19,461 nt of DNA from Clostridium sp. Its GTDB lineage: Bacteria; Bacillota; Clostridia; Lachnospirales; Lachnospiraceae. Below are positions 14,165-19,461 of this stretch, one piece after another; position 1 is the first letter of the stretch; each line of letters opens with the position of its first letter. Made by a program: the position numbers and the translations under genes. The DNA lies in the NCBI GenBank assembly GCA_004554205.1, contig SFNH01000026.1, forward strand, positions 1 to 19,461, written 5' to 3'. The notes below the pieces were generated by a model. That model was not told where the DNA came from. It ran no database searches and saw only the letters and a program-made list of their open reading frames with translations.

Positions 14165-14235
14165 GCCGCAAAGAGCGGTCAGACCGCCCCTTACGGATAC
14201 CCCTACATTATAAGCGTAAATCCGCGAAATTTTAA
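14165..14235 (-). promoter_or_regulatory. Promoter and leader hairpin of the CxxC protein gene
   Basis: TTAAAA (14230-14235) and a perfect TATAAT (14207-14212) on the minus strand are 17 bp apart. Downstream in the leader, CGGTCTGACCG forms a short GC hairpin at about 14175-14187 that may extend with flanking G and C runs. I see no T-run, so it is not a terminator. Confidence 0.55.
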
Positions 14236-14259
14236 GTGGTAAATGTTGTCTGAACTGGC

Positions 14260-14694
14260 TCACAGCCCTCGTTTCCACATGATGAGGGCGTCCTCCGTCG
14301 GGTTGCGGTAATAGCCCTTTCGGACCGCCTCCGCCGAAAAGCCGTAGGATTCATAGAGGTGGCGGGCGGCGTCATTGCCCGCGCGCACCTCGAGGCTGAC
14401 GGCGGCGGCTCCTTCCCTGACAGCAAAATCCAGCACGGCATCCATCATTTTTCCCGCAAGACCCATGCGGCGGTACTCCGGCAGCACCGCGATCCGCTCA
14501 AGCTCCCCCTCCCCCGCAAGGATGCGCAGATTGCAGTAGCCGAGGATTTTTTCGTCCTGCTCATACACATAGTACACGTCATAAGGGCTGTGAAGCCCCG
14601 CCTCCAAAAGAGCGTAGGACCAGCTCTCTGAAAAGCAGATCTTCTCAAGCTCCGCGACCTGCTCAAGGTCGGCGGCATTCATGCGGCGGATCAT
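14260..14694 (-). CDS. rimI: [Ribosomal protein bS18]-alanine N-acetyltransferase RimI
   Basis: RimI acetylates the N-terminal alanine of ribosomal protein S18; some homologues may have other targets. The protein has 144 aa, the usual size. It opens MIRRMNAADLEQVAELEKICFSESWS, with the CFSESWS stretch typical of RimI. It carries the acetyl-CoA loop RIAVLPEYRRMGLAGKMM at about 68-85 and VSLEVRAGNDAARHLYESYGF, the strongest RimI marker. The ATG overlaps the tsaB stop as ATGA. tsaB-rimI adjacency is common in Firmicutes and supports the name over a generic GNAT. It is the last gene of the tex operon. Confidence 0.9.
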   Translation of the reverse strand: MIRRMNAADLEQVAELEKICFSESWSYALLEAGLHSPYDVYYVYEQDEKILGYCNLRILAGEGELERIAVLPEYRRMGLAGKMMDAVLDFAVREGAAAVSLEVRAGNDAARHLYESYGFSAEAVRKGYYRNPTEDALIMWKRGL

Positions 14695-15446
14695 CGCTCT
14701 TCCCCGGTTCCGACGCTGTGCCCGGCGGCAAGCTCGTCGGTCTTTCCCCGGCGCGTGGCCTCCTCAAGCTCCCGCTCTGCCTGCGCTTTTTTAAGGTAAT
14801 CCGGCTTATGCTCCATCGCACTCTCCGTCCTGCCCTCCGCAAAATACACCGCGCCCAATGCCGCCACGCTTGCCGCGCGCTGGCGGTTTGCCTGCGCGGG
14901 CGCAAAGGAGAACGGCACAGTCGCATTCTCGCGGATTACCCCCTCATAGACCGGGACGCCGTCCCCGAGGAAAATGACCCGCTCCCCGCGCTCATTCAGC
15001 TCGCCGATCAGCTCCCGGATGTCCGCCGCGCACTGTTCCCTCACGACGGCGAACTCCTGTTCGAAGCGATAGAGCCCCGTGTAGACCTGATCCCGCCTGG
15101 CGTCCATGATCGGGCAGATGAGGGCGGAGGCGCCGTAAAGATTGTACGCCATCGCGTCCAGCGTCGGCACATGGATCAGCGGCTTTTTAAGCGCAAGCCC
15201 CAGCCCCTTCGCTGTCGCCGAGCCGATGCGAAGCCCCGTAAAGGAGCCAGGCCCGCCGGATACCGCGATCGCGTCAAGCGTTCCAGGATCAAGCTCCAGC
15301 ATCCTGCTCACCTCGTCGATCATGGGAAGCAGGGTCTGTGAATGCGTCTTTTTAAAATTTACCGTATACTCCGCCGTCAGCACGTCTCCGCTCACGACCG
15401 CCACCGACGCCACAAGCGACGAGCTCTCAATCCCCAACACTTTCAT
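14691..15446 (-). CDS. tsaB: tRNA threonylcarbamoyladenosine biosynthesis protein TsaB
   Basis: TsaB is the non-catalytic partner that dimerises with TsaD for t6A synthesis. The protein has 251 aa. It begins MKVLGIESSSLVASVAVV, an ASKHA-fold opening, followed by THSQTLLPMIDEV and AVSGGPGSFTGLRIG, all diagnostic. It lacks the metal-binding HxxxH of TsaD, as expected. The frame is open to 15524, but the ATG at 15446 has GGAGG 9 nt upstream and starts the fold. It overlaps the end of tsaE by 20 nt and rimI by 4 nt. The last 40 residues are charged and variable. Confidence 0.94.
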   Translation of the reverse strand: MKVLGIESSSLVASVAVVSGDVLTAEYTVNFKKTHSQTLLPMIDEVSRMLELDPGTLDAIAVSGGPGSFTGLRIGSATAKGLGLALKKPLIHVPTLDAMAYNLYGASALICPIMDARRDQVYTGLYRFEQEFAVVREQCAADIRELIGELNERGERVIFLGDGVPVYEGVIRENATVPFSFAPAQANRQRAASVAALGAVYFAEGRTESAMEHKPDYLKKAQAERELEEATRRGKTDELAAGHSVGTGEER

Positions 15447-15873
15447 TGTCAAGTCCCTCCACCACAATCCTCCGACAGTCAAATCCCCTGTCCGGCTCCT
15501 TCTCAATCCGTATGCGGATCGCATTCTCCGGAAGGATTTCCGCGATTTCTTTCGCCCACTCGATCAGGCATACGCCCTCGCCGTAAAAGCAGTCCTCATA
15601 GCCCACCTCATCCATCTCGCTCACGTCGCCGATGCGGTACACGTCAAAGTGGTACAGCGGGAGTCTCCCGTCGTCATACTGCTGCACGATCGTGAACGTC
15701 GGGCTGTTTACTGCATCTTCTATGCCAAGCCCCGCGGCAAAGCCCTGGGAAAAAACAGTCTTCCCCACGCCGAGATCTCCGTCCAGGCAGTAAATCTGCC
15801 CCGCCTTCGCCCGCTCCCCGAGCTCTCTTCCAAACTCAAAGGTCTCCTCCGCGCGCTGTGTTATCCTCTCCAT
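15427..15873 (-). CDS. tsaE: tRNA threonylcarbamoyladenosine biosynthesis ATPase TsaE
   Basis: TsaE is the small ATPase that resets the TsaB-TsaD complex between rounds of t6A formation. The protein has 148 aa, the usual size. The Walker A motif is GDLGVGKT at 32-39, followed by NSPTFTIVQQY at 56-66, YHFDVYRI at 74-81, and LIEWAKEI, all standard. The ATG shares one base with the stop of the upstream membrane-protein gene (TGATG), and GGAGGAG lies 9 nt before it. tsaB begins inside its last codons. Confidence 0.95.
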   Translation of the reverse strand: MERITQRAEETFEFGRELGERAKAGQIYCLDGDLGVGKTVFSQGFAAGLGIEDAVNSPTFTIVQQYDDGRLPLYHFDVYRIGDVSEMDEVGYEDCFYGEGVCLIEWAKEIAEILPENAIRIRIEKEPDRGFDCRRIVVEGLDNESVGD

Positions 15874-16394
15874 CAGATCCGTCTCCTCCGCTCCTTCGGC
15901 AAATGCTTCCTCGCAAGCTCGTAAAATGCTTCCTCCTGCCCCTCCATGGCGCGTTTAGGGAGCAGGTACGCGTGCACCCGGTCCATGTAAAGCACGACCA
16001 TATTGGGAAGACGGTCCATCCTCGCCATGTTCTCCCATGGAAATTCCGCCGTCTGTCCGCCCTGCTCCACCTTAAGGCCCCCGTCTCCGAAGCTTAGGCG
16101 CATCGTCTCCCTGATCACCGGGCTCTTCGCCCGCTTAACTGCCTTCCATAACAAAAGGAGGGGCTGCCACACCGTGAAGATCAGCACGCAGAGCACCAGC
16201 AAAAGGCGGTACTCCACAGTGAAACTTCCCCAGCGAAACACAAGGATATACAGGGCCGCCAGTGTGAACACCACGTTAAAGACCCCCATAAATCCCCCGT
16301 TTGCGTGGTACATGGAAAATATCCACAGATCCCTCGCCGTCAGATTCATTGTAAAGCTTAATGTCTCCCCGGTTTTCTTATCCATCTCTGCCAT
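15873..16394 (-). CDS. YcxB-like membrane protein
   Basis: This is a 173-aa protein of unknown role. Two membrane helices lie at about 35-54 and 63-84, with a short loop. A soluble C-terminal half follows (RLSFGDGGLKVEQGGQTAEFPWENMARMDRLPNMVVLYMDRVHAYLLPKRAM), which has the pattern of YcxB-like C-terminal domains, close to a PH-like fold. It ends in a very basic tail (KERRRRI). The ATG at 16394 has GGAGGAG 8 nt upstream; a second ATG three codons on is too far from it. It sits between tex (19 nt upstream) and tsaE (one shared base), which suggests co-expression but not a shared function. Confidence 0.8.
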   Translation of the reverse strand: MAEMDKKTGETLSFTMNLTARDLWIFSMYHANGGFMGVFNVVFTLAALYILVFRWGSFTVEYRLLLVLCVLIFTVWQPLLLLWKAVKRAKSPVIRETMRLSFGDGGLKVEQGGQTAEFPWENMARMDRLPNMVVLYMDRVHAYLLPKRAMEGQEEAFYELARKHLPKERRRRI

Positions 16395-16413
16395 CCGAAC
16401 CTCTCCTCCGTTC

Positions 16414-18558
16414 TCATGAAAGCTTCATCGTCAGCGCGATGCGCTTCTTTACAGTATCCACACTTAATACCTTTACCTCCACGACATCGCCCACACTCAC
16501 CACCTCCATCGGGTGTCTGATGTACTTGTCCGACATCTGGGAAACGTGCACGAGCCCATCCTGGTGGACGCCGATGTCCACGAACGCGCCGAAGTCGATG
16601 ACGTTGCGAACTGTGCCCTTTAAGAGCATGCCGGGCGTTAAATCCTTCATCTCCAGCACATCCGTCCTGAGGATGGGTCTCGGCATCTCCTCGCGCGGAT
16701 CCCTCGCCGGTTTCTCAAACTCCTTCACGATATCCCGCAGCGTGATGTCGCCGACATTTAACTCCGCCGCCAGTTTTTTGTAGTCGTGGATCTTTTTCCC
16801 AAGCTCCTTTAATCCGCCCCTTGTGATCTCCTCCGGCGAAAAGCCCAGCCTGTCGAGGAGGGCGAGCGCCGCGCCGTAGCTCTCCGGGTGGACGCTTGTC
16901 GCGTCGAGGGGATTTTTCCCGCCCGAGATCCGCATAAAGCCCGCGCACTGCTCATACGCCTTGGGGCCTAACTTTGCCACATTAAGGAGCTGCCTTCTGT
17001 CGGTGAATGCCCCGTTCTCCTCGCGGTACGCCACGATATTCTTCGCGACAGGCTTTGAGATGCCCGCGATATACTCAAGGAGCGATGCGGACGCCGTATT
17101 TAAGTCCACGCCCACGCGGTTTACACAGTCCTCGACCACGCCCTGCAGCGTCTCGCTCAGATTTTTCTGATCCATGTCGTGCTGGTACTGTCCCACGCCG
17201 ATCGCCTTCGGGTCGATCTTCACCAGCTCGGCGAGCGGATCCTGAAGCCGCCTTGCGATGGACGCGGCGCTGCGCTGCCCCACATCAAAGTTCGGGAATT
17301 CCTCAGTCGCCAGTTTGCTCGCCGAGTAGACGGACGCGCCCGCCTCATTCACGATCACATACTGCACCGGCTCGGGGATCTCCTTTAAGAGCTCCACGAT
17401 GACCTGCTCCGACTCCCTTGACGCCGTCCCGTTCCCCACGGAGATCAGGGAAATGCGGTACTTTTTGATGAGCTGCTTTAATACCCGCTTGGACTCCTCC
17501 ACCTTATTCTGAGGCGCCGTCGGGTAGATCACCGTCGTGTCCAGTACCTTACCGGTAGCGTCCACCACGGCGAGCTTGCAGCCGGTGCGGAATGCCGGGT
17601 CCCAGCCAAGCACCACCCTGCCCGTGATTGGCGGCTGCATCAGAAGCTGCTGCAAATTCTTTCCGAATACCTTGACCGCGCCGGCCTCCGCCTCCTCCGT
17701 CAGCGCGTTCCTGACCTCGCGCTCGATCGCCGGGGCAATGAGACGGTCGTAGCTGTCCTGCACCACTTCCCTTAAAATCGGCGTTGTGTGCGGGTTGTCC
17801 CTCGTGATGACCTGTTTTTCCAGATACCTTAATATGGTCTCCTCGGGAGCCTCCACCTTCACCGTCAGGAACTTTTCCTTCTCGCCGCGGTTTAGCGCGA
17901 GTACGCGGTGTCCGGCGCATTTTTTCACCGGCTCCTCGTAACTGTAATACATCTCGTAGACCGACTCCGCCGTCTCATCCTTCGCCGCCGAGCGGACGAT
18001 TCCCTGCTCCATCGTCGCTTTCCTGATGTATGTGCGGTAATCCGCATTGTCAGAGATGCGCTCCGCCAGGATATCCTTCGCCCCCGCAATGGCGTCTGCC
18101 GCTGTGGCGACGTCCTTTTCCTCTGAGATGTAACTCTCCGCCAGCGCCTCGACCGGCTCCGTTATCATCTGGAGCTGAATCAGGTCGGCAAGCGGCTCTA
18201 AGCCCCGCTCCTTCGCGATCATGGCGCGCGTGCGGCGCTTCGGGCGGTAGGGGCGGTATAAATCCTCGAGCGCGACCTGCGTCATCGCCTCACGAATCTG
18301 TTTCTCCAGCTCCGGCGTCAGCTTTTCCTGCTCCCGGATCGAGGAGAGCACCTGCTCCTTTTTCTCCTCCAGGTTGCGCAGATACCTAAGCCGCTCATCG
18401 AGCGCGCGCAGCACCTCGTCATTTAACGAGCCTGTCGCCTCCTTGCGGTAGCGGGCGATGAAGGGGATGGTGTTGCCCTCGTCGATGAGCTGCACCGCCG
18501 CCTCCGCCTGCCTGTATCCGATCTGAAGTTCTTCCTGCAATACTTTAATGATATCCAT
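16414..18558 (-). CDS. tex: Tex, S1-domain RNA-binding transcription accessory protein
   Basis: Tex is a conserved nucleic-acid-binding protein tied to transcription and RNA turnover; its exact task is still unclear. The protein has 714 aa. The order of parts is: a helical N-terminus (TIPFIARYRKEATGSLND is near-universal in Tex); a YqgF/RNase H-like core from about 315 (GWDPAFRTGCKLAVVD); helix-hairpin-helix repeats (VGVDLNTASASLLEYIAGI, RRQLLNVAKLGPKAYEQCAGF); and an S1 domain at 644-714. The ATG at 18558 has GGAG 7 nt upstream. It leads the operon to rimI. A clear promoter lies about 45 nt upstream, next to a MITE-like repeat. Confidence 0.96.
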   Translation of the reverse strand: MDIIKVLQEELQIGYRQAEAAVQLIDEGNTIPFIARYRKEATGSLNDEVLRALDERLRYLRNLEEKKEQVLSSIREQEKLTPELEKQIREAMTQVALEDLYRPYRPKRRTRAMIAKERGLEPLADLIQLQMITEPVEALAESYISEEKDVATAADAIAGAKDILAERISDNADYRTYIRKATMEQGIVRSAAKDETAESVYEMYYSYEEPVKKCAGHRVLALNRGEKEKFLTVKVEAPEETILRYLEKQVITRDNPHTTPILREVVQDSYDRLIAPAIEREVRNALTEEAEAGAVKVFGKNLQQLLMQPPITGRVVLGWDPAFRTGCKLAVVDATGKVLDTTVIYPTAPQNKVEESKRVLKQLIKKYRISLISVGNGTASRESEQVIVELLKEIPEPVQYVIVNEAGASVYSASKLATEEFPNFDVGQRSAASIARRLQDPLAELVKIDPKAIGVGQYQHDMDQKNLSETLQGVVEDCVNRVGVDLNTASASLLEYIAGISKPVAKNIVAYREENGAFTDRRQLLNVAKLGPKAYEQCAGFMRISGGKNPLDATSVHPESYGAALALLDRLGFSPEEITRGGLKELGKKIHDYKKLAAELNVGDITLRDIVKEFEKPARDPREEMPRPILRTDVLEMKDLTPGMLLKGTVRNVIDFGAFVDIGVHQDGLVHVSQMSDKYIRHPMEVVSVGDVVEVKVLSVDTVKKRIALTMKLS

Positions 18559-18602
18559 TCGTTTTCTCCCGCGTCCTTTATCTTACAAATACATTACAGC
18601 CT

Positions 18603-18631
18603 ATTATAATTCAAATTCCCGACGTATGCAA
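18603..18631 (-). promoter_or_regulatory. Sigma-A type promoter of the tex operon
   Basis: TTGCAT (18626-18631) and a perfect TATAAT (18603-18608) on the minus strand are 17 bp apart, with the start about 38 nt before the tex ATG. The -35 hexamer overlaps the left flanking direct repeat of the inserted element, so the insertion happened exactly at the upstream edge of this promoter. Confidence 0.75.
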
Positions 18632-18634
18632 GTT

Positions 18635-18815
18635 GTAACAGTTCAGCCATGCGTCTCACCTCGGTCGCGGGCGGCGTTTTCGCGCGACTGGCGGCTAATA
18701 AGCGCGCGGACCGAGTAGGAAACGCAGCGTGTCACAAGGGCTGTCTGTCCGGGCGTCGCGGCGTAAAATCCGACGGGAACGTCGCATGGCTGAACTGTTA
18801 CGGGCAAACTGTTAC
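18635..18815. mobile_element. MITE-like inverted-repeat element, 181 bp, with flanking direct repeats
   Basis: The outer ends are GTAACAGTT and AACTGTTAC. A longer perfect inverted repeat of 19 bp joins 18635-18653 to 18783-18801. The 8-mer TGCAAGTT stands on each side, at 18627-18634 and 18816-18823, as a target-site duplication would. The interior is GC-rich and foldable: CTCGGTC near 18660 pairs with GACCGAG near 18709, and GACG-GGAA-CGTC forms a small hairpin at 18772-18783. It codes for nothing convincing. It fills most of the 338-bp gap between tex and the plus-strand gene. It is called MITE-like by structure only. Confidence 0.7.
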
Positions 18816-18827
18816 TGCAAGTTTCCC

Positions 18828-18856
18828 TTGAGTCCCGACACGATTCGTGGTAAAAT
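18828..18856 (+). promoter_or_regulatory. Probable promoter of the small membrane protein gene
   Basis: TTGAGT (18828-18833) and TAAAAT (18851-18856) are 17 bp apart, about 40 nt before the ATG. It begins only 5 bp after the right flanking repeat of the MITE-like element. Confidence 0.5.
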
Positions 18857-18896
18857 CGTCACGTTAAATATATATAAGATGATCGGAGGAAATTTG

Positions 18897-19250
18897 ATGG
18901 GACAAAATTTCGGACAGCCCACGTCCATTTACAATAAATTATCGACGGCAAGCATGCTTCTCGGCATTTTAAGCATCGTGTGCTGGTGCTCGCCGCCCGT
19001 GCAGTTTACGCTGGGCGCGTTCGCCCTCATGCTCGCCTGGCTCGGGAAAAACGGAAAGCCAATGACCCCGCGCGCCGCCGTCGGCAGCGTCACCGGCGGG
19101 ATTGCCATTGTGTTAAGCCTCTTTATCTTCATGCAGTTCATCATGGCGCTTGAGATGGCAAAAGATCCGGAAAACCTTTCCCTGATTCGGGAGGTGTACC
19201 GCCAGACAAAAGAGCTGATGGATGGCATGGCGCAAAGCCAGACGAAATAG
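18897..19250 (+). CDS. Small membrane protein, DUF4190-like
   Basis: This is a 117-aa protein of unknown role and the only plus-strand gene. After a short polar start (MGQNFGQPTSIYNKLSTAS), two hydrophobic segments lie at about 19-52 (ASMLLGILSIVCWCSPPVQFTLGAFALMLAWLG, perhaps a hairpin) and 62-86 (AVGSVTGGIAIVLSLFIFMQFIMAL). A charged C-terminal tail follows. The pattern of a repeated small-residue-rich hydrophobic unit recalls DUF4190-type proteins; I am not certain. GGAGGA lies 6 nt before the ATG at 18897. The open frame extends upstream through the repeat element but has no ribosome site there. It is divergent from tex. Confidence 0.82.
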   Translation: MGQNFGQPTSIYNKLSTASMLLGILSIVCWCSPPVQFTLGAFALMLAWLGKNGKPMTPRAAVGSVTGGIAIVLSLFIFMQFIMALEMAKDPENLSLIREVYRQTKELMDGMAQSQTK

Positions 19251-19255
19251 AACAA

Positions 19256-19277
19256 AGAGTTCCGCTTGCGGAACTCT
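19256..19277. terminator. Strong hairpin after the small membrane protein gene
   Basis: AGAGTTCCGC and GCGGAACTCT form a perfect 10-bp inverted repeat with a 2-nt centre, 6 nt after the stop codon. On the plus strand CGCGCC follows, which is not a T-run. On the minus strand TTTGTTC follows, so it fits better as a terminator for a gene coming from the right, or as a two-way one. Confidence 0.45.
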
Positions 19278-19461
19278 CGCGCCTTAAGCGGCTGCGTCAG
19301 CAGCCTATTTCCTAAGCGCGGAGTGCGCATCCTAAGCGGAGCGTTTTTGTTTCATAGGACGAACTTTAGGTCAGTTTACAAGGAACTACACGCAGACCGT
19401 GAAACGGGCTGCTGACAACAAACGGCGCTATGCTCCCGGCTGGGTGCATAGCACCTGTTTG
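19278..19461. other. Non-coding right end with short repeats and hairpins
   Basis: No gene is supported here. GGCTGC-gtca-GCAGCC is a hairpin at 19289-19304. CCTTAAGCG at 19282-19290 and CCTAAGCG at 19311-19318 and 19331-19338 are short direct repeats, the last followed closely by five T (19344-19348). A further hairpin at 19427-19452 pairs GCTATGC-t-CCC with GGG-t-GCATAGC around GGCT. It may be a terminator-rich tail or part of a dispersed repeat. Confidence 0.45.

Noticed and set aside
14175..14187. GC hairpin in the CxxC gene leader as terminator of rimI
   Set aside because: It lies downstream of the TATAAT and has no T-run on the transcribed strand.
18649..18896. Open frames across the repeat element, including an upstream extension of the small membrane protein
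   Set aside because: No ribosome sites, very basic or low-complexity peptides, and the frames cross inverted repeats. The ATG at 18897 has a strong GGAGGA.
1..19461. CRISPR array, tRNA or rRNA gene, phage or plasmid genes
   Set aside because: No regularly spaced repeats, no tRNA-like sequence and no mobile-element protein seen; the repeats present are short palindromes.

Overview
The window reads as chromosomal DNA of a GC-rich, spore-forming, anaerobic Firmicute, most likely Lachnospiraceae or a close clostridial relative. The reasons are the sporulation block spoIIGA-sigE-spoIIP, anaerobic-type cobalamin genes (cbiF, cbiH), strong AGGAGG-like ribosome sites, and clostridial-style HemW, RNase Z and Tex. 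I cannot name the species. Almost everything is coded on the minus strand, in packed operons with 1-20 nt overlaps. Only the last small gene, at the right end, is on the plus strand.

Layout in minus-strand transcription order, right to left. (a) 18558-14260: tex, a YcxB-like membrane protein, tsaE, tsaB, rimI, behind a clear sigma-A promoter at 18603-18631. (b) 14113-13871: an orphan 80-aa CxxC/CxxC protein with its own promoter. (c) 13829-11160: rnz, tsaD, ispD, behind a TTGAAT-17-TATGAT promoter. (d) 10949-9711: two GNAT acetyltransferases. The first has a long structured leader and the second ends in a strong terminator. (e) 9488-6838: spoIIGA, sigE, spoIIP, driven by a promoter that looks like the Bacillus spoIIG promoter, with -35 and -10 separated by 21 bp and Spo0A-box matches. 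(f) 6774-3744: lepA and hemW, with a promoter inside the end of spoIIP and a terminator that includes the hemW stop codon. (g) 3664-1: apt, cbiH, cobT, cbiF and the first 166 codons of cobQ, a cobalamin block that continues off the left edge.

The genes fall into a few linked jobs. TsaB, TsaD and TsaE make the t6A modification of tRNA, and RNase Z matures tRNA 3' ends. LepA and Tex act on translation and RNA. SpoIIGA cleaves the inhibitory N-terminus from SigE, which directs mother-cell gene expression including, in other sporeformers, spoIIP. CbiH, CbiF, CobQ and CobT carry out corrin-ring methylation, side-chain amidation and lower-ligand activation.

The most interesting non-coding signal is a small repeat family with GTAACAGTTCAGCC-type arms. 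A 181-bp copy at 18635-18815 has inverted ends and is flanked by an 8-bp direct repeat, as a MITE would be. It sits between the promoters of tex and the plus-strand small-protein gene. A compact palindromic copy forms a hairpin in the spoIIGA leader (9522-9553), and a looser relative spans the spoIIGA stop codon (8639-8666). The window holds no rRNA or tRNA gene, CRISPR array, prophage or intact transposase that I can see.
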